DNA of 64,000 nt from positions 994,855 through 1,058,854 of the forward strand of contig JAOSKV010000001.1 of NCBI GenBank assembly GCA_027493405.1. The letters are read 5' to 3'. The position numbers were made by a program, and so were the translations under genes. Source of the stretch: FEB-22 sp003105195 (lineage in GTDB: Bacteria; Pseudomonadota; Alphaproteobacteria; Rhizobiales; Xanthobacteraceae). The notes below the pieces were generated by a model that was given only the letters and a program-made list of their open reading frames with translations, was not told the origin of the DNA and ran no database searches. Positions 52,479 through 60,451 of this stretch are shown piece after piece (position 1 is the stretch's first letter; each line of letters opens with the position of its first letter).

Positions 52479-53336
52479 ATGGTTCAAAGACCCAAGGTGC
52501 TCCGCACCCTCCCGGCCCTGCGCCGCAGTCTCGCGCGCTGCCGCGCCGCGGGCGAGACCGTCGCCCTGGTGCCGACCATGGGCGCACTGCACGAGGGCCA
52601 CCTGTCCCTGGTGCGCCTCGCCCGGCGAAAGTCCGCGCGCGTGGTGGTCTCGATTTTCGTCAATCCGGCGCAGTTCGCGCCTGCCGAGGACCTGGCGACT
52701 TATCCTCGTACCTTCGCGGCCGACCTCGCCGCGCTCGCGCGCGAGAAGGCCGACCTCGTCTGGGCGCCGGAGAGCGTCGCCGTGATGTATCCGGAAGGCT
52801 TCTCCACCCGGGTCGCGCCCGGAGGTCCCGCCACCGTCGGGCTCGAGGATGCGTATCGCCCGCATTTCTTCGGCGGCGTCGCCACCGTGGTCGCCAAGCT
52901 GTTCATCCAGGCCCTGCCCGACGTGGCGGTGTTCGGCGAGAAGGACTACCAGCAGCTCAAGGTCGTGACCCGCATGGCGCGCGACCTCGACATCCCGGTG
53001 CGGGTGATCGGCGCGCCGACCGTGCGCGAGGCGGACGGCCTCGCGATGTCCTCGCGCAACGTCTACCTCTCGCCCGCCGAGCGTGCACTCGCGCCGACGC
53101 TCCACCGCGTGCTCGTCGACTGCGCCGCGCGCATCGCCGGCGGTCGTCCCGTCAAGGCGACGCTCGCCCGCGGCCGCGACACCATCGCGCGCGCGGGCTT
53201 CCGCCTCGACTATCTCGAGGCGCGTCACGCCGACACCCTCGAGCCGGTGCGGTCCACCCGGGACGGGCCCGTGCGGCTGCTGGTCGCCGCGTGGCTGGGG
53301 AAGACGCGGCTGATCGACAATGTCGGGGTCGGATAG
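52479..53336 (+). CDS. panC: Pantothenate synthetase
   Basis: The 285-residue enzyme joins pantoate and beta-alanine with ATP. PTMGALHEGHLSLVRLARRK (HxGH), SIFVNPAQFAPAEDLATYPR, YRPHFFGGVATVVAKLFIQA, FGEKDYQQLKVVTRMARDLD and ADGLAMSSRNVYLS are all present. It is divergent from mipZ. A structured repeat separates it from the convergent dioxygenase. Confidence 0.96.
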   Translation: MVQRPKVLRTLPALRRSLARCRAAGETVALVPTMGALHEGHLSLVRLARRKSARVVVSIFVNPAQFAPAEDLATYPRTFAADLAALAREKADLVWAPESVAVMYPEGFSTRVAPGGPATVGLEDAYRPHFFGGVATVVAKLFIQALPDVAVFGEKDYQQLKVVTRMARDLDIPVRVIGAPTVREADGLAMSSRNVYLSPAERALAPTLHRVLVDCAARIAGGRPVKATLARGRDTIARAGFRLDYLEARHADTLEPVRSTRDGPVRLLVAAWLGKTRLIDNVGVG

Positions 53337-53343
53337 CCTGCTT

Positions 53344-53505
53344 GTAGGGTTCAATAGGCGCCCCCAGGTCGGGCTTGCACGACCTGGGCATGATCAATGT
53401 GCAAGTCGGCAACAGCCGACTTGCATGCGCCGCACTGCACCGCCCCGCGATGCGCCAGGCGCTCGGTGCGATACGCGCGCCTTGCGGCGCGCTATCGCAC
53501 CCTAC
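53344..53505. repeat. GTAGGGT-bounded element with three stem-loops
   Basis: Between GTAGGGT (53344-53350) and ACCCTAC (53499-53505) lie three hairpins: CCAGGTCG/CGACCTGG (53364-53387), TGCAAGTCGGC/GCCGACTTGCA (53400-53425), and a 16-bp stem with one bulge (53465-53501; GGTGCGATA pairs with TATCGCACC). It fills the gap between convergent panC and the dioxygenase and supplies the latter's TAG stop. Confidence 0.75.
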
Positions 53506-54446
53506 TGGCTCCGTGTCAGCCGCGCGAGCTGCGGCCGCGCGCCGCGGGCCTTTCCCGAGATCGGCGCCTTCGGCAGGCGCGAGTCCCCGTCCTCCATCAC
53601 GAATGTGTAGTCGAGAGAGTACCAGGGCCCCTGCAGGTCCGGCGCCGGCGCCGGCCCGTCCTCGTGGCGCACATAGTTGCCGATGAGCGCGCGGGTGACG
53701 CCGAACTGCACGTCCGAGTCGAGGTTCTCGTCGTCGTTGACGTAGACCTGGGAGATCAGCGTCTTGAAGCCCTCCTTGCGCGCCAGGAAATGCAGATGCG
53801 CGGGCCGCATGTTGTGCCGCCCTTGCGCGCGCAGGAGCTCGCCGACCGGGCCGTCCACCGGGATCGGATAGCCGGCCGGCAGGATGCTGCGGAACGCGAT
53901 CATGCCCTCGGCGTCGGTCGTGAACTTGCCGCGCAGGTTCATGTCGGCCTGCAAGGGATCCTGGTTCTCGTAATAGCCCTCCGGCGAGGAGTGCCAGACG
54001 TCCACCTCGGCGCCCGCGATCGGCTTGCCGCGTGCGTCGCGAAACCACGCGGTGACGAACAGCGCCGGCCCCGGCGTCGGCGAGCGCACGATCGAGGCGC
54101 CGTTCGGCGTCGGCGGCGAGTCCTCGCGCCAGAACGGGCCGAGCAGGTTGGCGAAGGTCTCGGTCTGCCCGTTGTTGCCGTTGTTGAGCAGGCAGATCAG
54201 GCTCGAGAGGCCGAGCGAGCCGGCCATCAGCACGGCCTCGTTGTGGGTCTCGCTGGTGCGCCTGCCGAGCGCGACGACGTAGCCGATGGCGGTCTGGAAC
54301 TCCGCCTCGGTGAGCCTGACCTCGCGCGCGAAGCCGTGCAGGTGCCGCACCAGCGCCGACATGATCTCGCGGAACCGCGGGTCCGGCGCCCGCGCGATCT
54401 CGGCGAGCACCGCGGTCGTGACGTCCTTCTCGCTCTCGATGATCAT
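53502..54446 (-). CDS. Intradiol ring-cleavage dioxygenase (catechol/hydroxyquinol type)
   Basis: The 314-residue protein has the N-terminal dimerisation helices (EFQTAIGYVVALGRRTSETH) and the Fe(III) site: Tyr in SSPEGYYENQDP, Tyr in ILPAGYPIPVDG and the His pair in MRPAHLHFLARKEG. TNLLGPFWR is present as FANLLGPFWREDSPP. It opens catechol or hydroxyquinol rings between the hydroxyls. No other aromatic-pathway gene is nearby, so the substrate is open. Confidence 0.9.
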   Translation of the reverse strand: MIIESEKDVTTAVLAEIARAPDPRFREIMSALVRHLHGFAREVRLTEAEFQTAIGYVVALGRRTSETHNEAVLMAGSLGLSSLICLLNNGNNGQTETFANLLGPFWREDSPPTPNGASIVRSPTPGPALFVTAWFRDARGKPIAGAEVDVWHSSPEGYYENQDPLQADMNLRGKFTTDAEGMIAFRSILPAGYPIPVDGPVGELLRAQGRHNMRPAHLHFLARKEGFKTLISQVYVNDDENLDSDVQFGVTRALIGNYVRHEDGPAPAPDLQGPWYSLDYTFVMEDGDSRLPKAPISGKARGARPQLARLTRSQ

Positions 54447-54453
54447 GGGCGCC

Positions 54454-54891
54454 TCAGAGCAGCCCGAGCTCGCGCAGCTCGCGCCGCATCTGCTCCGGCA
54501 TGTCGCGCGCGCCGGGCGCGGCGCGGTCGAGGTCGGCCGGCGCGTCCTTCTCGGCGAGGTAGCGCCAGCCCTGGAAGGCGCGGCAGGGCCGCGGCCGCAC
54601 CAGCACCACCTTCGGCTGCAGCACCAGCCGGCAGCGGCCGATGCCGTCCTTGTCGACGAACGGGCGGATCGCGGTGAGCTTCTGGCGGCACAGGATCTCG
54701 CCGCGGATCACCCAGTAGAGCGAGCCGCCGGCGACGAGCTCCTCGCCGCGCTTCGGCATCATGCGCGTGGTGTGGATGTGCTCGGGCGTCTCCCCGCGCT
54801 TCTTCTTCTCCGCGAGGCGCTGCCGGATCCAGTCCTGCAGCTCCTTCACGGAGTCGCAACCGACGCAGAGCTTGACGAGGTGGAGCGCCAT
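54454..54891 (-). CDS. DUF1489 family protein
   Basis: The 145-residue protein carries ALHLVKLCVGCDSVKELQDW, MMPKRGEELVAGGSLYWVIR and GRCRLVLQPKVVLVRPRPCR, the DUF1489 pattern. Its ATG shares a base with the stop of the carboxylase gene (TGATG at 54889-54893), so it is translationally coupled to it. The function is unknown; the context hints at a link to carboxylase metabolism. Confidence 0.88.
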   Translation of the reverse strand: MALHLVKLCVGCDSVKELQDWIRQRLAEKKKRGETPEHIHTTRMMPKRGEELVAGGSLYWVIRGEILCRQKLTAIRPFVDKDGIGRCRLVLQPKVVLVRPRPCRAFQGWRYLAEKDAPADLDRAAPGARDMPEQMRRELRELGLL

Positions 54892-56834
54892 CACGTCCTC
54901 TCCTCGATCGTCATCACCCGGGCGCCTTCCGCCACCTGGGCGCCGACCGCCGCCGCGATCTCGGCCACCACGCCGTCGACCGGCGCGGTGAGCGCGTGCT
55001 CCATCTTCATGGCCTCGATCACGGCGAGCCGCTGGCCCTTGTGCACGGTCTCGCCCGCCTCGACCAGCAGCGCCAGGACCTTCCCGTGCATCGGCGCCGT
55101 CACCAGGCCGCCGCTGTCGAGATGGTCGATGTCGAGGCTGTCATAGGTCCGGAGCGCGACGTGGCGCTGCATCCCGTCCGCGATCGCGATGACGCCGTCG
55201 CGGACCGGCACCAGTTGCACCTCGCCCTCCGCGGGCCCCTCGCCGTCCACCGTCACCTGCCGCCCGCGCACGTTCCACGCGATGCGCGCGCGCCGCGCCT
55301 GGCCGTCCACCAGGAGCTCGAGATCGAGCGCGCGCGTGCCGGTCAGCGTGAAGCCGTCGTCGGCCGCGAAGGGGTCCTGCCAGGCGGCGCCATCCGCGGG
55401 CGCGCGCATGCCCGCGATCAGCCGGTCGGCCGCGCGCGCGATCAGCCGCGCCTCGGCGGGCGGATCGACCCGGGTGAGCGCCGCCAGGTGGCGATCGATG
55501 AAGCCGGTGTCGAAGCGCCCCTCGACGAACTCCGGATGGCTGAGCAGCGCCGCCAGGAAGCTCGCATTGGCGCGCGGGCCGGCCACCACGGTGCGCCGCA
55601 GGGCGGAGGCGAGGCGCCCGAGCGCCTCCTCGCGCGTGGTGCCGTGGGCGATGACCTTGGCGATCATCGGGTCGTACCAGGGCGAGACCGTCGAGCCCTG
55701 CGCGACGCCGGTGTCGACGCGGATTCCCTCGCCCTCCGGCAGCGCCAGCGCCGCGAGCGTGCCGGTCGAGGGCAGGAAGCCCTTCTCGGGATCCTCCGCA
55801 TAGAGGCGGGCCTCGACCGCGTGGCCGCGCAGCGGCACCTCGTCCTGCGTCAGCGGCAGGCGCTCGCCCGCGGCGACGCGGAACTGCAGCTCGACCAGGT
55901 CGAGCCCGGTGATCGCCTCGGTCACCGGGTGCTCGACCTGCAGCCGCGTGTTCATCTCCATGAACCAGAAGCCCGTCGCATCGAGCCCGCGCGCGCCGTC
56001 GGCGATGAACTCCACGGTGCCGGCGCCCACATAGCCGACCGCGCGCGCGGCCTCGACCGCGGCCTTGCCCATGGCGGCGCGCACGCCCTCGCTCATGCCG
56101 GGCGCCGGCGCCTCCTCGATCACCTTCTGGTGCCGGCGCTGCAGCGAGCAGTCGCGCTCGTTGAGATGGATGACGTTGCCGTGCCGGTCCGCGAACACTT
56201 GCATCTCGACGTGGCGCGGCGCCGCCACGTAGCGCTCGACCAGCATGCGCGCGTCGCCGAAGGCCGACTGCGCCTCGCGCATCGCGCCCTCGAGCGCGGC
56301 GTCGAAATCCGCGTGCTTGTCGACGCGCCGCATGCCCTTGCCGCCGCCGCCGGCGACCGCCTTGATCAGTACCGGATAGCCGATCTCGTAGGCCTTCTCC
56401 TTGAGGAACTTCGGGTCCTGCCGCTCGCCGTGATAGCCGGGCACCACCGGCACGCCGGCCTTCTCCATCAGGCGCTTGGCCTGGTCCTTCAGCCCCATGG
56501 CGCGCATCGCCGCGGGCGGCGGGCCGACAAAGACGACGCCGGCGGCCGCGCAGGCCTCCGCGAACTCGGCGTTCTCGGCCAGGAAGCCGTAGCCCGGATG
56601 CACGCAGGCGGCGCCGCTGCGGCGCGCGACCGCGATCAGCTTGTCGATCGCGAGATAGCTCTCGCGCGCCGGCGGCGGCCCGATCGCATGCGCCTCGTCG
56701 CAGGCCAGCACATGCGGCGCCCCCGCATCGGCCTCGGAATAGACCGCGATGGTGCGCAGGCCGAGGCGGCGCGCCGTGCGCGCGATGCGGACCGCGATCT
56801 CGCCGCGGTTGGCGATCAGGACCGACGTGAACAT
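54891..56834 (-). CDS. Acyl-CoA carboxylase alpha subunit (biotin carboxylase + biotin carrier)
   Basis: The 647-residue protein has a biotin carboxylase domain (1 to about 450: VLIANRGEIAVRIARTARRL, VHPGYGFLAENAEFAEACAA, KAVAGGGGKGMR, FMEMNTRLQVEHPVTEAITG). A linker and a biotinyl domain ending in VIEAMKMEHALTAPVDGVVA follow. It is of the methylcrotonyl-/propionyl-CoA carboxylase alpha type. No beta subunit is in the window, so the substrate is not fixed. DUF1489 overlaps its stop. Confidence 0.93.
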   Translation of the reverse strand: MFTSVLIANRGEIAVRIARTARRLGLRTIAVYSEADAGAPHVLACDEAHAIGPPPARESYLAIDKLIAVARRSGAACVHPGYGFLAENAEFAEACAAAGVVFVGPPPAAMRAMGLKDQAKRLMEKAGVPVVPGYHGERQDPKFLKEKAYEIGYPVLIKAVAGGGGKGMRRVDKHADFDAALEGAMREAQSAFGDARMLVERYVAAPRHVEMQVFADRHGNVIHLNERDCSLQRRHQKVIEEAPAPGMSEGVRAAMGKAAVEAARAVGYVGAGTVEFIADGARGLDATGFWFMEMNTRLQVEHPVTEAITGLDLVELQFRVAAGERLPLTQDEVPLRGHAVEARLYAEDPEKGFLPSTGTLAALALPEGEGIRVDTGVAQGSTVSPWYDPMIAKVIAHGTTREEALGRLASALRRTVVAGPRANASFLAALLSHPEFVEGRFDTGFIDRHLAALTRVDPPAEARLIARAADRLIAGMRAPADGAAWQDPFAADDGFTLTGTRALDLELLVDGQARRARIAWNVRGRQVTVDGEGPAEGEVQLVPVRDGVIAIADGMQRHVALRTYDSLDIDHLDSGGLVTAPMHGKVLALLVEAGETVHKGQRLAVIEAMKMEHALTAPVDGVVAEIAAAVGAQVAEGARVMTIEERT

Positions 56835-56869
56835 GGAAAGGTTCTAGCCCAAGCGCGGCGCCGGGAGGA

Positions 56870-57868
56870 TCACTGTCGGCGACTTGTCCTCAGGTCCCGC
56901 GTCACTGGGCGGCCTGCGGCACGAGCTGCACCGGCGGCGCGACCTCGCGGCGCGCCTGCGGCCGCGGCGCCGGCACCGGGCGCCGCGCCGCCGCGCGGCG
57001 GGCGGGGGGCCGCGGGCGCGGCCTCCGGGGTGGCGGCCCCGGCGGTCGGCGGCGGTGCCGGCGGCGGAGCCGCCGGTTCGCTGTTCATGATGCTGACCGG
57101 CGGAATCGACGCAGCCGACGGAATCGAGAAGCCGGGCGGCACCGGCGACCCGCCGGCCGGCGGCGCACTCGAAAGCGCGGCCGGCGCGCGTGGCCGCAAC
57201 GGCCAGCTCGCCGCGTAGCGGGCGACCAGCGTGTCGTAGGTCCCGTCCTTGAGGTTGGCGCGCAGCCGGGCGGGCTCGTTGACCAGGGCGAAGAAGTCGC
57301 ACGTCTCGGCCGTGCAGCCGTCCCGGCTCGCCAGCACCTGGGCGGCGAGGCCGAAGCGATCGTCCTCGATGGCGCGGCGCAGGCTCGCGAGCACCGCGTC
57401 GTAGCTCGGGTCGCGGCGGGCCGCGAAGTCGTGGCCCTCGCTCAGCAGCGCCATGCGCGCCTCGATATAGGAGGCGGCGGCCGCCACGGCCTCGGGGCTC
57501 GCGAACACCGAACGCTCGCAGGCGCCCTCGACATTGTCCCCGACCACCGCATCGAGGCAGGCGAGCGGCGAGCCGGTCTCCAGCGCGCGCGCCGTGAGCG
57601 CAAGCGCGCGCGCGTCCAGGGCGCGGCGCTCTTCGGCGCGACGGCTTTCGGTCGTGTGGTCGAACCAGAGCCACGCGCCCACCACGACGACCGCGAGGAC
57701 GCCGAGCCGCAGGACCGCGCCCGTGAGGTCGGACAGGCTGGTGCGCAGGATCGCGACCAACAGCACGATCACGAAGAGAACCGCCGCGACGCCCGCCACC
57801 CAGGCCGGCAGCGTGAACGTGCCGCTCGACAGGTCCAGGCCGAGACTCGTTACCAGATCGGAATTCAT
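56870..57868 (-). CDS. Membrane protein with Pro/Ala-rich C-terminal tail
   Basis: The 332-residue protein has two membrane helices near the N-terminus (TLPAWVAGVAAVLFVIVLLV, GAVLRLGVLAVVVVGAWLWF), a soluble helical middle with paired Cys (LACLDAVVGDNVEGACERSV, DGCTAETCDFFALVNEP) and a low-complexity Ala/Pro/Gly tail. The ATG at 57868 overlaps the stop of the next gene upstream by ATGA. The function is unknown. Confidence 0.7.
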   Translation of the reverse strand: MNSDLVTSLGLDLSSGTFTLPAWVAGVAAVLFVIVLLVAILRTSLSDLTGAVLRLGVLAVVVVGAWLWFDHTTESRRAEERRALDARALALTARALETGSPLACLDAVVGDNVEGACERSVFASPEAVAAAASYIEARMALLSEGHDFAARRDPSYDAVLASLRRAIEDDRFGLAAQVLASRDGCTAETCDFFALVNEPARLRANLKDGTYDTLVARYAASWPLRPRAPAALSSAPPAGGSPVPPGFSIPSAASIPPVSIMNSEPAAPPPAPPPTAGAATPEAAPAAPRPPRGGAAPGAGAAAAGAPRGRAAGAARAAGRPVTRDLRTSRRQ

Positions 57869-58491
57869 GTCCGTGTTCCGCCCGCCTGTGCCCCGCCGGA
57901 ATGGTCCCCGGCCCGAGTATGGCGCAGCGCGCCAGGGCCTGCAAACCGCGCGGGCAGCGTCCTCGCTGCCGACTTCTCGCCGCAGATCTTGGGAACCGCG
58001 GTCCGGCAGGTCTCGTGCAGCGCCGGGCACGATTCCGCCGCCTTCAGGACGGCCTGCACGGTCTTGAGCTTCTCGGCCGACGCGACCTGCCCGTCATAGG
58101 CATGGATCGCGGCCTCCTGCGCGAGGCCGCGGTCGGTCGAAAGAAAGCGCTCGGCGACGTCGAGGAAGGTCGCGGCCGACCGCCCGGCGATCTCGGCCCT
58201 GCGGTTGAACTCGGCGGCCGCGGCCGGATCGGGCTTCGCGGCGCGCACGCGCAGCGCCTCCTCGGCATAGAGGTTGCCGAGGCGGAAATAGAACCCGCCG
58301 CACTGCGCCATGGCGAGCCAATAGGGCCGCCCGTGCCACGGCGTCCCCGGCGCCGTCACCACCTGGTCGCGCCGGTCGCCGCTCTGCGGCGCCGGGGGCG
58401 CGCTCTTGCGGCGCTGCGCAAGGGCGGACTCCGCCGCCGACGCGACCAGGAGCGCCGCGCAGAGGACGAGCGCGCCGGCGCGGCGGAACAT
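57865..58491 (-). CDS. Secreted protein of unknown function, coupled to the membrane protein gene
   Basis: The 208-residue protein has a signal peptide (MFRRAGALVLCAALLVASAA, to about residue 26) and a helical mature part: RPYWLAMAQCGGFYFRLGNL, EIAGRSAATFLDVAERFLST, ESCPALHETCRTAVPKICGE with several Cys. The ATG at 58491 was chosen because it opens the signal peptide. It is probably periplasmic and works with the downstream membrane protein. Confidence 0.7.
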   Translation of the reverse strand: MFRRAGALVLCAALLVASAAESALAQRRKSAPPAPQSGDRRDQVVTAPGTPWHGRPYWLAMAQCGGFYFRLGNLYAEEALRVRAAKPDPAAAAEFNRRAEIAGRSAATFLDVAERFLSTDRGLAQEAAIHAYDGQVASAEKLKTVQAVLKAAESCPALHETCRTAVPKICGEKSAARTLPARFAGPGALRHTRAGDHSGGAQAGGTRT

Positions 58492-58570
58492 GCGCGCGCC
58501 CGCGGAGTTCCGATCCTCGTCTTGCCGCAATGGGCGACGACGATCCGCTGCGGCCTGTTGGCGGGAGACC

Positions 58571-58774
58571 ATGATGCGACTGTTCCTCGGGATGATCCTC
58601 GGCGCGATTCTGATCACGGCGGCCGCCTATGTCCACGACACCATGTGGATCGCGCCGGCGGGCACGCCGGCCGGCGCCGAGCAGCGTCCCATGGTGAACT
58701 GGGACGTGGTCGGGAACACGGCCCGCAGCCTCGGCACGCGCGCCCGCGAGCAGGTCGACCGGCTCGGCAAGTGA
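58571..58774 (+). CDS. 67-residue membrane-anchored protein
   Basis: The product begins MMRLFLGMILGAILITAAAY, one membrane helix, and has a polar tail (VNWDVVGNTARSLGTRAREQ). GGGAG lies ahead of the ATG. It is divergent from the secreted protein gene 80 bp away. The function is unknown. Confidence 0.65.
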   Translation: MMRLFLGMILGAILITAAAYVHDTMWIAPAGTPAGAEQRPMVNWDVVGNTARSLGTRAREQVDRLGK

Positions 58775-58790
58775 GCCGCCCGCCTCCCCC

Positions 58791-59583
58791 TCAGGCGCCC
58801 ACCACGAAGCGCAAGGCGGAGGCCGCCGTCAGCGCGCCGCAGAGCGCGAGGAACAATTCCCGCAGCGGCATCGAATCGGACGGCCGCTCCGCCGGCTTGG
58901 CGGTTTCCGCGATCTGCGCGGCCGGCGCCGCAAGGGGCGGCTCGGACACGATCACGCTATCCGCGGCGGCGAGCTGGAAATCGGCGCTGCCGGTGGTCTC
59001 GGGCTCGGCGCCCGCAGGAGCCGCGGCGCTCGCGCCGTCCATGCCCGGCGCCACCATCGCGGCTTCGGTCACGGTCACGGTCGCGGCCGGCACGAGATGC
59101 GATCCGTCGAGGCGCGGCTTGCGCATGACCTCGAAGACATTGGTGCTCATCGAGATCGGCGTGATGAAGCCGCGGAAGCGGCGCACGATCACGCTCTCGC
59201 CGCGCACCGCCTGGTTCGAGCCCGCCGCGACGGGCTTGCGCCGCTGCTGCACCACGGCCCGCGCGGTCCGGCGCCGCTCCGCCTGCCGCGCTGAACCTCC
59301 ACTTGGCGGCCTGGCGCGCGCGCGACGCGGACTTGCGCCGCGCGCTCGCGACCGTGCGAGTCGCCGTCCGCTTGACCGCGCGCACCTTGCGCTTGACGGC
59401 GCGCAGCTTGCGGCTGGGCGCCCGCTTGGCGACCTTGGCGGCCTGGTTGGTCTCCACCGCGGGCGACGGTTTCGGCCCGCAGGACTGTGAGTAACGATTG
59501 TCGCACGCGCTGCCCGACGGAGATAGCAATGCCAGCCCGGCCGCCACGACGGCGCCGTACGCAGTCACTCGAGCGTTGACCAT
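58791..59583 (-). CDS. Basic envelope protein, interrupted by one frameshift
   Basis: The N-terminal part (from 59583) has a signal peptide (MVNARVTAYGAVVAAGLALL), a Cys-rich short stretch (CDNRYSQSCGPKP) and a strongly basic region (KRAPSRKLRAVKRKVRAVKR). One extra base near 59290 moves the frame to QQRRKPVAAGSNQAVRGESV, then PISMSTNVFEVMRKPRLDGS, and a C-terminal hydrophobic helix (FLALCGALTAASALRFVVG). The joined product is about 260 residues. The function is unknown. Confidence 0.65.
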
Positions 59584-59708
59584 GATGTCCCCTTCGCGGT
59601 CCCCTCGACGCGGACCGCATCGAGACTCCGCGAAATGGCCTCAACTTGACCGGATTGAGGCAATTCTGCCCCATTTCTCAACGGACCGCGGGTCGGCCCC
59701 TTGTTTTT

Positions 59709-60401
59709 TTAGAATTTCTCCACCCCGGGGCGGAGCTCGAGCTCCCAGGTCCAGGCGCTGCGCGGCTGTTGCAGCACGTGCAGGTAGCTCGCGGCGATCG
59801 CGTCCGGGTCGAGCGTGCTGTCGGGATTCTCGGCCGGGTCGGCGCGGCGCGCCGAGCGGATGCCGCCGTCGATGACGATATGCGCGACGTGGATGCCCTG
59901 CGGCGCGAGCTCGCGCGCCATCGACTGGGCGAGCCCGCGCAGCGCGAACTTGCCCATCGCGAAGGGCGCCGACTGGGGATAGCCCTTCTGGCTCGCCGAT
60001 GCGCCGGTGAACAGGATCGCGCCCTGCCCTTGCGGCAGCATCCGCTGCGCCGCCGCCTGCCCGACCAGGAAGCCGCCGTAGGCCGTGACCGCCAGCGACT
60101 TGGCGACCTCGGCGGGGTCGAGCTCCGCCAGCGCCCCGCGCGCGCGGTAGCTCGCATTGTAGACCACCACGTCGGGGATGCCGATGCCGCGCTCGACCTC
60201 CGCGAACAGCCGCGCGACCTCGCCCGGATCGGAGGCGTCGCAGCCGTGGAGCGTCGCGCCCATGCGCTCCGCGACCGGCCGCAGCCGCTCGGGCGTGCGC
60301 GCGGCGAGCGCGACCTTCATCCCGGCTGCCGCGAAGGCGCGCCCGAGCGCCGCGCCCAGTCCCGGCCCGGCGCCGACGATGAGCGCACGCAGGTAGCTCA
60401 T
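59709..60401 (-). CDS. SDR family oxidoreductase lacking the catalytic Tyr
   Basis: The 230-residue protein is a short-chain dehydrogenase/reductase: ALIVGAGPGLGAALGRAFAA (nucleotide site), VVVYNASYRARGALAELDPA and ILFTGASASQKGYPQSAPFA. The usual YxxxK is FAMGK, so Tyr is Phe while Lys stays. That would weaken or change catalysis; close relatives with the same change may exist. It stands alone, on the same strand as the radical SAM gene. Confidence 0.88.
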   Translation of the reverse strand: MSYLRALIVGAGPGLGAALGRAFAAAGMKVALAARTPERLRPVAERMGATLHGCDASDPGEVARLFAEVERGIGIPDVVVYNASYRARGALAELDPAEVAKSLAVTAYGGFLVGQAAAQRMLPQGQGAILFTGASASQKGYPQSAPFAMGKFALRGLAQSMARELAPQGIHVAHIVIDGGIRSARRADPAENPDSTLDPDAIAASYLHVLQQPRSAWTWELELRPGVEKF

Positions 60402-60451
60402 GACGGTCCTCGCGGCTCGCGCGGCGGATCAGGCGGCGGGCGGAGCCCGCC

